Shown here piece after piece: positions 1-6,348 of a stretch of DNA of 64,000 nucleotides. The notes beneath the pieces are model-generated. The model was not told the origin of the DNA. It searched no databases and saw only the letters and a program-made list of their open reading frames with translations. Made by a program: the position numbers and the translations under genes. Source of the DNA: a virus; IMG/VR virus record IMGVR_UViG_3300030329_006193, positions 1 through 64,000 of that record; one strand, written 5' to 3'. Numbering within the stretch: the first letter of the stretch is position 1; each line of letters begins with the position of its first letter.

Positions 1-53
1 CTAGTATACAGGACGTGTAGGTGGTGTCAAGGATTATTTTAGTAATTTTGCTG

Positions 54-446
54 TCAAGATGTGTAATCTATAATCCGGGGGGGCTCGTCAAGCGCCGTAA
101 GTTCTCCGGTATCAAGATTGTAATTGGCGGTAATTTGGATGGACTCGGGCGGACCTTCCTCAAGCCACCGGGCCCTAAGTCCCGTGAACCCCAACTCTTC
201 CATAAATTCTGGCTTTAATTCAAAGAATCTTTCCGGGCTGCGGTAGCCATCTTCTTTGTGGCTAACATAGCTTGATGTGTCTATCTTGTCGAGAGGCACA
301 CCGGTCACATACGCCACCGGACGCGAGCGGTCGCCCCTGTGGTGACCTGCGGAGTATATTAGAAAGTCGTAGGTGCCACCAAGACCTTCCACTTCTTCCA
401 GTTCTTCTCTAATGATTTGCTTTAGTTTTGCTTTTGTTAGTTTCAT
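54..446 (-). CDS. Small tagged phage protein, 130 aa, unknown function
   Basis: The protein opens with MKLTKAKLKQIIREEL, the lysine-rich N-terminal module shared by six neighbouring genes between 54 and 2979. The rest is acidic and unrelated to most of them. However, its TYDF segment (about residue 25), a VP pair around residue 50 and a GF pair near residue 86 recur in the same order in the C-terminal half of the product of 1112..1873, so these two look like diverged paralogues. The ATG at 446 lies four bases beyond the stop of the preceding gene (451..1110). An AGGG-type ribosome binding site sits about 11 bases upstream. There is no signal peptide, membrane segment or catalytic motif. The function is unknown; the module suggests co-localisation with the other tagged proteins. 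Confidence 0.75.
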   Translation of the reverse strand: MKLTKAKLKQIIREELEEVEGLGGTYDFLIYSAGHHRGDRSRPVAYVTGVPLDKIDTSSYVSHKEDGYRSPERFFELKPEFMEELGFTGLRARWLEEGPPESIQITANYNLDTGELTALDEPPRIIDYTS

Positions 447-450
447 TTTA

Positions 451-1110
451 TTATGCCCTGGGTGCCTTGTCTTCGAGCGCCCTTAGGAGCGCCGATGCCG
501 GGTCGAGGCCGTCGGCGACGTACTTATCCACCAGCTTCACGCCATTTCCCAACTGGGAAACGAGGCCCGGATAGAGTCCCCGAAGCTCCTCTACCGCGTC
601 GGCGCCTGATGAGGCGAGTCCGGTCTTGAGGGGATATGCACCAGTGCGAGCATCAAATTTGTCCTTCCGGCGCCAATACCTTATTCCCGACTTGGTGTCG
701 ATTTCCTCGTCGTAGTACCTGGGATCGGGGTAATCATTTTCACTGGCGTCGAGCATCTGCTGTAATTGCTCTAGGCTCGGCTGACCACGATTCGGCTCAC
801 CGCCATAACTCCAAATTATTTTGGGCAAGTCAGCAGTATGTTCAACTTCCAGATTTGCCAGGTGCCTCGCCCTTTTCTTGAAGAACCTGTTCACATCATC
901 TGGACCAGCGATGTGGGGTTGGTCGGTGCCATAGAGGCGAGAGACTTTGTCAAAAAGTTCCAGAGCCTCGTCATCCGGATAAGGAGCCCCCTTAACAATG
1001 ATCTTTTCTTCTTCCCAGGCGCCCGGGTCCTGGGGACGAAGTCTTTTACTTCGCGCTTCGTTAAGCTCTTCCTTGATAATCTGTCGTAGCTTTGCTTTTG
1101 AAATCTTCAT
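451..1110 (-). CDS. Small tagged phage protein, 219 aa, unknown function
   Basis: The product begins MKISKAKLRQIIKEEL followed by NEA. This is the clearest copy of the shared N-terminal module: a basic stretch, then an amphipathic helix with hydrophobic residues at L8, I11, I12 and L16. The remaining 200 residues are hydrophilic and rich in Asp, Glu, Arg and Pro. I recognise no fold in them. A strong AAAGGAG ribosome binding site sits 7 bases before the ATG at 1110, so the start is secure. The sequence LNE followed by Ala at residues 16-19 would fit the L-x-E/A type of site cut by T4-like prohead proteases. That is pattern matching only. The first 52 coding and leader bases are nearly identical to those at 1577-1628. 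Confidence 0.75.
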   Translation of the reverse strand: MKISKAKLRQIIKEELNEARSKRLRPQDPGAWEEEKIIVKGAPYPDDEALELFDKVSRLYGTDQPHIAGPDDVNRFFKKRARHLANLEVEHTADLPKIIWSYGGEPNRGQPSLEQLQQMLDASENDYPDPRYYDEEIDTKSGIRYWRRKDKFDARTGAYPLKTGLASSGADAVEELRGLYPGLVSQLGNGVKLVDKYVADGLDPASALLRALEDKAPRA

Positions 1111-1114
1111 TTTA
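1063..1114 (-). repeat. 52-base repeat, copy A, encoding the N-terminal module
   Basis: These 52 bases match 1577-1628 at 51 positions; the single difference is T versus G in the stretch coding for the fifth residue. The repeat covers the last bases before the ATG and codons 1 to about 16 of the gene 451..1110. The similarity drops away sharply on both sides, although the genes downstream differ completely. Confidence 0.85.
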
Positions 1115-1873
1115 TTCTCCTTTGCCGCGGCCGGTATAGCGGTGGTTGATTGTCATGATCAATTTTTGCTTCTGATTTTCATATTGCCTATCGGCATTTT
1201 TACTTGGATAGTCAGCGTTCTGGTACATACGCCAGAGGTACTCCATCCCGTCCAGGGCAGTGAGAATATCATCATAACTCGCTCCGGTAGGGTGGTCTCC
1301 TGCGGCAAAGTCGTGTACCTCGGCGTCGCTGCCGGGTTCTCCCTCTAGGGGGCGCACGGCGTGCTCGTAACGATCGAAGCCATATCTCTTCAGGAGTGAA
1401 GATTTTGGTTGTCGCTCGTCCTTGTAGCCCGAGAACTCCGTCGCAGACTTCGGTACATTCACTAAATAGAAAAGTGTCTCCCCGAGTTCGCCGCGACTGT
1501 CTGTCACGAAAACCTGAAAGTCGTAGGTTTCGTCGGAATCCGCATCTCTCGGGTCCCACTCCTCGTTAAGATTTCCAAGCTCTTCCTTGATAATCTGTCG
1601 TAGCTTTGCTTTGGAAATCTTCATTTTACTATTCTTTTTTTTAGACTCCTGTAAAGAGTTCATTATATCTATCAGCTCTTCAGAACTATAAACATCCCCC
1701 AAAGTCAGAGCTTCATACTCCGGATCACCTACGTCACCGACCACATCTCTCAGGGTAATGGCTTCAATGTCCACACTTCCCAAGTCGTCTCCCGTCACCC
1801 GAGCCGCTTGCAGTTCTGATGCAAGGTGGTCGCGGACATAGTGTTCGATCTCCTCTTTGTCGACGGGTTCCAT
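1112..1873 (-). CDS. Two-part tagged protein with an internal copy of the N-terminal module, 253 aa
   Basis: Residues 1-83 form an acidic segment starting MEPVDKEE. Residues 84-99 are a complete copy of the module (MKISKAKLRQIIKEEL), followed by a body resembling the product of 54..446 (TYDF, VP and GF in order). In every other tagged gene the module is at the extreme N-terminus. Here it is internal, directly after an eight-A run (1635-1642 on the plus strand as T). The frame start at 1873 has a good AGGAT ribosome binding site. The internal ATG at 1624 has AGGAG only about 21 bases upstream. Both other reading frames reach a stop right at the internal ATG, as expected if these were once, or still are, two genes (1873 to about 1622, and 1624 to 1112). 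The fused form may be real, may arise by slippage, or may be a one-base sequence error. Confidence 0.6.
   Translation of the reverse strand: MEPVDKEEIEHYVRDHLASELQAARVTGDDLGSVDIEAITLRDVVGDVGDPEYEALTLGDVYSSEELIDIMNSLQESKKKNSKMKISKAKLRQIIKEELGNLNEEWDPRDADSDETYDFQVFVTDSRGELGETLFYLVNVPKSATEFSGYKDERQPKSSLLKRYGFDRYEHAVRPLEGEPGSDAEVHDFAAGDHPTGASYDDILTALDGMEYLWRMYQNADYPSKNADRQYENQKQKLIMTINHRYTGRGKGE
1577..1628 (-). repeat. 52-base repeat, copy B, encoding the internal module
   Basis: This is the second copy of the repeat at 1063-1114, with one mismatch. It spans the leader and first codons of the putative internal gene starting at 1624. Flanking sequence is dissimilar, which suggests recombination or gene conversion of just this 5' segment, or strong selection on it. 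Confidence 0.85.
1635..1642 (-). other. A8 homopolymer at an ORF junction, possible slippage site
   Basis: Eight consecutive A residues on the minus strand (T on the plus strand) lie about 11 bases before the internal ATG at 1624. In the frame as given the upstream segment reads through into the module. One alternative frame stops at TAG just before the ATG. The other stops at a TGA that overlaps the ATG. Runs of this length are known to provoke transcriptional slippage and are also a common source of sequencing indels. Confidence 0.5.
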
Positions 1874-1877
1874 TTTT

Positions 1878-2366
1878 TTATCCTAATCCTAGGCGCTGAG
1901 CTACCTGATAAGATGAGACTGCACCCTGCGCAGCTTTCTGAACCTGCTGGGGGCTAACCCTCTTCTGACGGAGTGCATCAGCAACCCGATTGCGAAGTCC
2001 ATGCATCTCTGCGTGCTTACCCAAAAGCTGGGTAGCCTGCTGATACGCCCTATCGCCTTGTCCCCAACCTTCTTGCATCGGAGCATACATCGGGTTGGCG
2101 AGGATGTGCTGAAGCGTGGCAAACATCGGAGCATCCAAACTCATGCTAAGGTCTTTTAACTCATCGCGAGTCATGTTGCCCAGAGCCTCTCTAGCCTTTA
2201 TAAGAATGAGAAGTCGCTCTTCAGGGGATCCGAATGCTCGGTCAATAACCTCCTCTTCCTCGGACGCAGCAATATCTTCGATACCAGCGCCTGGTCGCTC
2301 AGCGCCGCGCATGGCATCCAGCTCTTCCTTAATAATATCTTTTAGTCTTTGTTTGGTGATTTTCAT
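1878..2366 (-). CDS. Small tagged phage protein, 162 aa, helical body
   Basis: I start this gene at the ATG at 2366 rather than 12 bases earlier, because GGAG lies 7 bases before it and it puts the module first (MKITKQRLKDIIKEEL). The stop of the preceding gene overlaps this start as TAATG, which suggests translational coupling. The body (residues 17-162) is rich in Ala, Gln, Leu and Met, looks almost wholly helical, and ends in a Gln- and Ala-rich stretch. I see no catalytic residues or membrane segment. It could be a scaffold-like or DNA-binding protein; nothing visible decides. Confidence 0.75.
   Translation of the reverse strand: MKITKQRLKDIIKEELDAMRGAERPGAGIEDIAASEEEEVIDRAFGSPEERLLILIKAREALGNMTRDELKDLSMSLDAPMFATLQHILANPMYAPMQEGWGQGDRAYQQATQLLGKHAEMHGLRNRVADALRQKRVSPQQVQKAAQGAVSSYQVAQRLGLG
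2321..2366 (-). repeat. 46-base repeat encoding the N-terminal module, copy C
   Basis: This 5' coding segment matches 2686-2731 at about 41 of 46 positions. The two flanking genes encode MKITKQRLKDIIKEEL and MKITKQRLKEIIKEEL respectively and then diverge completely. Confidence 0.75.
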
Positions 2367-2731
2367 TACTTTCTCCATCTCCCTGTTCTCGCTCCATAGG
2401 CTAGCCTATCGATTTCTTTCTGTGAAGGGTCGCCTTTCAGACGTAAGGTTGCCGCGGGCTCGACTTCGGCAAGACCGTCGCCATCGGCTTTGAGGGCGCT
2501 TTGGCGATTCATCGCTTTGTCAATGCTACTATACTCGTGCGCGCCATCTCGGGGGCCAAACTTAGGGCGACCGCCGGAGTCGAGGCCGTGAAGGTAAGCC
2601 TCTTCGGCACCCTTTCCGGACATCCTCAATACAAACGGCCCATCTTCATCATCCATCATCAGAGCTTCGCGCTCATACTTGGTAAGTTCTTCCTTGATGA
2701 TCTCTTTTAGTCTTTGTTTGGTGATTTTCAC
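2366..2731 (-). CDS. Small tagged phage protein, 121 aa, GTG start
   Basis: The start is a GTG at 2731 with TAGGAG 8 bases upstream, overlapping the TGA of the preceding gene. The module (MKITKQRLKEIIKEEL) is followed by an acidic patch, then a Gly- and Arg-rich body with a short basic tail (RTGRWRK). The segment from about residue 45 to 80, with Gly, Lys, Tyr and Arg-Asp-Gly pattern, looks like a small globular fold, but I do not recognise it. Function unknown. Confidence 0.75.
   Translation of the reverse strand: MKITKQRLKEIIKEELTKYEREALMMDDEDGPFVLRMSGKGAEEAYLHGLDSGGRPKFGPRDGAHEYSSIDKAMNRQSALKADGDGLAEVEPAATLRLKGDPSQKEIDRLAYGARTGRWRK
2686..2731 (-). repeat. 46-base repeat encoding the N-terminal module, copy D
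   Basis: This is the partner of 2321-2366, with about five mismatches. One of them changes the start codon from ATG to GTG. Confidence 0.75.
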
Positions 2732-2979
2732 TTTAGTTCTCCTACCTTGCGCATTGCGGCGGCCACATACCCTTCGGGGTTTTTGATCTTGGGCTTATTT
2801 GTTTTGACCCACGCAACCTTCGCGTCGAAGGTGGGCTGAGACATCATGTCCTCTAATAGCCCCTTCTCAATGTCTTCTAGCAACTCGTCGCCCATCTGAC
2901 GTATCTCGTGAACCATCTTGTACCTCTTGTAGGTCTCTTCGTGGATGATCTGTTTTAAGCGGGCGCTTGAGATTTTCAT
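2728..2979 (-). CDS. Small tagged phage protein, 83 aa
   Basis: The open frame extends to 3057, but the ATG at 2979 has TAGGAG five bases upstream and places a variant module (MKISSARLKQIIHEET) at the N-terminus, so that is the start. This is the first of the six tagged genes in transcription order and its module is the most divergent. The body is helical and charged, ending with GYVAAAMRKVGELK. It lies nine bases after the primase gene. Function unknown. Confidence 0.75.
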   Translation of the reverse strand: MKISSARLKQIIHEETYKRYKMVHEIRQMGDELLEDIEKGLLEDMMSQPTFDAKVAWVKTNKPKIKNPEGYVAAAMRKVGELK

Positions 2980-2987
2980 ATCAACTC

Positions 2988-3923
2988 CTATAACGACATC
3001 GTGAGTGTCAACAATAAATAGTTGTCCGGTGTTATAAGGGTCGCCTTTTCCAGGCATTTTCGGAAATGATCCTTTTTCATTGAGCCAACATCCTCGTTGT
3101 CTCCGATATCAACCTTCCAAACCTCAATATCAAAATCGAGCAACGTCTTTATAATCTCAAGCTCTTTCTTCTTCGCGTCAGGATCCAGAGCAACATAAAC
3201 TCCGGCATCCTCTTTTACGATCCTACGGAGCAAAACAGAGTTCTGATTTAGTGTAGATCCCAGAATGGGTACTGCGTTTCTGCCCGCGGTGATGGCATCG
3301 AAAACACCCTCCACCAGAATAATATCGGAACTCCAATCCACAAACAAATCATTGAAGACAATGTTCTTGCTCACTGGTGGGTTCTTGTACTTGGGATAGA
3401 ACTTCTTGTCGTAAGAGCGAGACACAAAATAGGTCAGATCGCCCTCTTCGTCAAATGACGGAATGATGATGCGCCCCTCATACTCGCCACTGGCGCAGTA
3501 TCCCATCTTCCACCACATGATATCTTTCTTGTCGATACCACGCTTGCGCAGATAGTTACGGGCCGCGAAACCGGTGGGGGGAACGTCTTTGCTGGCCAGA
3601 GAAACAAACCCCTCCGGCATCTCAACTACTTGTTTTTCTTCGACTTTCTCTTCGAAAAGATCTTCGAGCTTGTCGTATTCAACAGCGTCAGTAAACTCTC
3701 GCCACTGTCCTTTATCATGATTCGTACCGAATCTTCTAATAACACGGTAAATGTTCTTGCCACGCGTATCGCAGACCCAACACTTGTAGTAACCTTTGTC
3801 GATGTTAACAGAAAACTTGCGCTTGTGATGGTTGCAATAAGGGCAAGAAAATAAATATTCATTGTTGGATCTGTAAGCAGGTCCGAGAACATTAGTGAGA
3901 ATCTTGAGTTTCTTGGTTTTCAC
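2988..3923 (-). CDS. DnaG-type DNA primase (zinc ribbon plus TOPRIM)
   Basis: This enzyme would make RNA primers at the phage replication fork, the role of T4 gp61 or bacterial DnaG. A zinc ribbon is visible as C27-P-Y-C30 and C48-W-V-C51. A TOPRIM domain follows around residues 198-280, with the metal-binding glutamate in VEG (E205), the acidic DPD at 247-249 and further acids at 273-278. The length of 311 residues is short for DnaG but normal for phage primases of this type; no helicase domain is attached. The start is a GTG, and the gene overlaps the end of the RuvC gene by 32 bases, so a slightly shorter N-terminus is possible. No replicative helicase is in this window. Confidence 0.88.
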   Translation of the reverse strand: MKTKKLKILTNVLGPAYRSNNEYLFSCPYCNHHKRKFSVNIDKGYYKCWVCDTRGKNIYRVIRRFGTNHDKGQWREFTDAVEYDKLEDLFEEKVEEKQVVEMPEGFVSLASKDVPPTGFAARNYLRKRGIDKKDIMWWKMGYCASGEYEGRIIIPSFDEEGDLTYFVSRSYDKKFYPKYKNPPVSKNIVFNDLFVDWSSDIILVEGVFDAITAGRNAVPILGSTLNQNSVLLRRIVKEDAGVYVALDPDAKKKELEIIKTLLDFDIEVWKVDIGDNEDVGSMKKDHFRKCLEKATLITPDNYLLLTLTMSL

Positions 3924-4425
3924 AGATAAGCCCAGCCTTTGCTACAACGTAACTGTCGGCTCGGTCAGCATAACCGGGGCGAGGATTACCTTGTCTAGTG
4001 TATTCTACATCAAAGTCGGGCACGTTGTCAATGATAAAATCCATGACAACCTTCTTTGCCTTCTGGCCGCGGGGGACCTTAATAGAGCAAAGCTTTCGCG
4101 CTTCCTGGGCCTTCAAGTACTTGGGCTCAAGGTCAAATAAATTATAGCATATCCACGACACAACGCCATTAAATTTTTGCAGCGCGGCCATCGTCGCGGC
4201 GGAAGAGCCGCCGGACTTGAAAAATAAAAACGGCTGCTCGATGTATACCGCGTGAATGGTGGCGTAGCTCGTGATGCGTGCGAGGGCATCCTCCACAAGT
4301 GCCACCTTCTTAAAGAAGTTCTTCTCTTTGCGCATATCCACATGGCCGCACTCTACAATTTTGCCTGTTTCATCTAGCAGAGTATAGCCTGTAATACTAG
4401 TGGAGACATCTATTCCTAAAATCAT
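3892..4425 (-). CDS. RuvC-like Holliday junction resolvase
   Basis: The product has an RNase H-fold resolvase layout: D6 in the first strand (MILGIDVSTS), E63 in VYIEQP, and the pair D154/D157 in GYADRADSYVVA. These match the four acidic residues of RuvC. At 177 residues it is the usual size. It would cut branched replication and recombination intermediates before packaging, a job done in T4 by the unrelated endonuclease VII. The ATG at 4425 has GAGG upstream. It is followed directly by the primase and preceded by a membrane protein gene with a four-base overlap. Confidence 0.85.
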   Translation of the reverse strand: MILGIDVSTSITGYTLLDETGKIVECGHVDMRKEKNFFKKVALVEDALARITSYATIHAVYIEQPFLFFKSGGSSAATMAALQKFNGVVSWICYNLFDLEPKYLKAQEARKLCSIKVPRGQKAKKVVMDFIIDNVPDFDVEYTRQGNPRPGYADRADSYVVAKAGLICENQETQDSH

Positions 4426-4646
4426 TTATTCCTCTTTACTCCAAAGTCTATCTTATACCACACCCGCTCGTGAGCATAGTACAATATCATCTTTGTGACG
4501 ACCTCTAGAGAGCCAATGGTGAGCCCCACCGTCGGATCTCCGGATACAAGCCACCCAAGTGCAATCGTATCTAGGGTTCCTACGGTGCGCCACGTAAAGG
4601 TTTTCAACAGATGGCGCGAACGATTAATCGACGGTTTTGAGGTCAT
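4422..4646 (-). CDS. Small DUF2061-type membrane protein, 74 aa
   Basis: The pattern K-x-FTWRTVGTLDT, then a hydrophobic segment, then SLEVVTKMILYYAHERVWYK is the signature of DUF2061 proteins. These are small two-helix inner-membrane proteins of unknown function found in bacteria and some phages. The two hydrophobic stretches lie at about residues 25-45 and 48-60. AGGAG sits 7 bases before the ATG. Its place between replication genes does not explain its role. Confidence 0.75.
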   Translation of the reverse strand: MTSKPSINRSRHLLKTFTWRTVGTLDTIALGWLVSGDPTVGLTIGSLEVVTKMILYYAHERVWYKIDFGVKRNK

Positions 4647-4872
4647 CTAAATCTCCTAGTCCTTCCAGGGCATAAATCGGCTTAATATCGGATTCTTCTA
4701 TTTTTATGCGAAACGAAACAGTCACTTTTTTCATCTCCCACTCTCCCGGGGCAATCGGTATTCGTTTATAAAAAACCACAGTATTCCCGGAGCGCTCGAT
4801 CCACAAAAAACTATTAATAGCGTCACGGATAGAGCGATATAACTCTCCAAGAATTTCATCCCGGAACGACAT
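4624..4872 (-). CDS. Hypothetical protein, 82 aa
   Basis: This short acidic protein has a likely helix at residues 1-25 and then alternating hydrophobic strands (VVFYKRIPIAP and KKVTVSFRIKIEE). It overlaps the DUF2061 gene start by 23 bases, and its own start abuts the stop of the TTG-initiated gene upstream. The ribosome binding site is weak (GATCTAA), so translation may be coupled. No family is recognised. Confidence 0.6.
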   Translation of the reverse strand: MSFRDEILGELYRSIRDAINSFLWIERSGNTVVFYKRIPIAPGEWEMKKVTVSFRIKIEESDIKPIYALEGLGDLDDLKTVD

Positions 4873-5052
4873 TTAGATCTTTTCGTTCATCGCCCACTTG
4901 GCAGAGTGTGCAAAAACATAATCATAATGTTCAGTGTCCTCTAAAACATTGTGAGCCCTCTGAAGAGCAATTTGCAACGTGTCCACCAAGGCTCGGAGGT
5001 CGGAGGCTTTTTTCTCCAGATCTCTAATCCGTCGTCGTGTTTCTTTATCCAA
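4873..5052 (-). CDS. Short coiled-coil protein with TTG start, 59 aa
   Basis: I read a 59-codon frame in the 200 bases between two neighbouring genes. It starts with TTG at 5052, six bases after a GAGAGG ribosome binding site, and ends at the TAA at 4873-4875, directly against the next ATG. The product (starting LDKETRRRIRDLEKKASD) has regular leucine spacing through about residue 40, consistent with a coiled coil, followed by an aromatic and histidine-containing tail. No other frame fills this space, and an uncoded gap of 200 bases would be unusual here. Function unknown. Confidence 0.6.
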   Translation of the reverse strand: MDKETRRRIRDLEKKASDLRALVDTLQIALQRAHNVLEDTEHYDYVFAHSAKWAMNEKI

Positions 5053-5073
5053 TTGGGGCCTCTCTTCTCTAAG

Positions 5074-6330
5074 TTAGATATCGGTCTTAATTTTGACTGT
5101 AAAGCCTCTTTCGACCGTCTTTTTGACTGGCATTGCCAACTTAGCAATTCCAATAAGATTCTTTTCATCATCGTATATTCCCACCCGCGAAACATAGGTA
5201 GTTTTTTGAAATGAACCTGTGGGGTCATTATACGATGAGGATACAATATTTTTAATATGAATATTGGAATTTTCAAGGTAGGTCTTACTAGTGGCTGAAG
5301 CAAAGCTCCCCGTAGAGTACTCGCGGTAGGTGGGGTTGTTGGACTGATTAAGATCCCCCTTTGGTGCCTTTGCAAACATAGTAAGAGTTTGAGTTTCTTG
5401 AGTCCCGCTCATTTCCATGATAAAAGCAGACTGGGGTGCCCAGACCGACCCCGAGATGGACTGAGCATAGTAGATCCACTTAGGGTTGTCGGCTACCAGA
5501 AGATCACTAGTATTGCGATAGTACTTGTCTGTCTGCGCGACCGGACCTAGGCGATAGGAGGCTGTAAGAATTAGAATCCCTTCCCCATAGAGGGCAAAAC
5601 CCACCGCACTACCACTGCGGACCCCCGTAGTAGTATAAAGCACCCCATTACGCTTGGTGTCTTGGGCGCGTGCGAGGAGGGAACCTGTATAGTAGAATTT
5701 AAGATCAATAGTGCCAGGCTTGATGTTCGATCCATAGAAAATAGTAGGAACACTCACCAAACCCACCTCCACATCATCAAGGTCGCGACCACTAGTGGAA
5801 GAGGAGTAAACTATAAGAGGGTTGACATAAGTGTAGCTATTGATAGTATTCTTGAGCGCGCGCAAATGGGATACAAACCCGTTAGTGAGGGTAGGGTTAG
5901 CATTAAAGCGCGGCGTAGTACTTAAATACAGCTCCTTACTGATAGAAGAAGTGAGGGGGTAAGTGCCCTGGATGACATCTCCATAGTTGAGAGCATTGAA
6001 CGAGCCCTGGGTCGTTGAACGGAACCCAATGCTGGTACCGTTCTTTACCACCCAGGGATATATCAGTCCGTTGTCGATAGTAGTGGTGCCTGCAGGGCCG
6101 GCGGGGCCAATAAGCCTAGTGGACGACCCAAAATACTGCCTATCAACATTTAGTTCATAGAGAGAGATGTTTCCGGCATTGGTGCGCAAGATAGGGTCGC
6201 TATGGGCCCCAGAAAGATTTGGCCTGTTATTATAATAGGCTGAGCCACTATAAATTAAAAATTTAACACTCGGATACGTCTTTAACGTATTGTGGTAAAC
6301 GTCATTGGTGCTAAACTTGTAATAAGGCAT
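5074..6330 (-). CDS. Probable virion structural protein, 418 aa, paralogue of 6349..7452
   Basis: The protein is rich in Ser, Thr, Gly and Tyr with many short SGS/TGS turns, typical of beta-rich tail appendage proteins. Its last 40 residues (TTYVSRVGIYDDEKN... then AKLAMPVKK) match the C-terminus of the next protein (TYVTTVGLYSGDNE... then AKLSEPLKK). Upstream both have an NPTY motif and a pair of hydrophobic strands. They are therefore diverged paralogues. No clear ribosome binding site precedes the ATG at 6330. It is the last of the structural block in transcription order. Confidence 0.7.
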   Translation of the reverse strand: MPYYKFSTNDVYHNTLKTYPSVKFLIYSGSAYYNNRPNLSGAHSDPILRTNAGNISLYELNVDRQYFGSSTRLIGPAGPAGTTTIDNGLIYPWVVKNGTSIGFRSTTQGSFNALNYGDVIQGTYPLTSSISKELYLSTTPRFNANPTLTNGFVSHLRALKNTINSYTYVNPLIVYSSSTSGRDLDDVEVGLVSVPTIFYGSNIKPGTIDLKFYYTGSLLARAQDTKRNGVLYTTTGVRSGSAVGFALYGEGILILTASYRLGPVAQTDKYYRNTSDLLVADNPKWIYYAQSISGSVWAPQSAFIMEMSGTQETQTLTMFAKAPKGDLNQSNNPTYREYSTGSFASATSKTYLENSNIHIKNIVSSSYNDPTGSFQKTTYVSRVGIYDDEKNLIGIAKLAMPVKKTVERGFTVKIKTDI

Positions 6331-6348
6331 GACATGACCGTTGAACCA

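Noticed and set aside
2980-3057. Longer start for the 83-residue tagged protein
   Set aside because: The ATG at 2979 has a strong ribosome binding site and places the shared module at the N-terminus as in the other copies.
4941-5375. 144-codon minus-strand frame overlapping 5074..6330
   Set aside because: It overlaps the end of a well-supported structural gene and the TTG-started gene, has no good ribosome binding site and has an unnatural composition.
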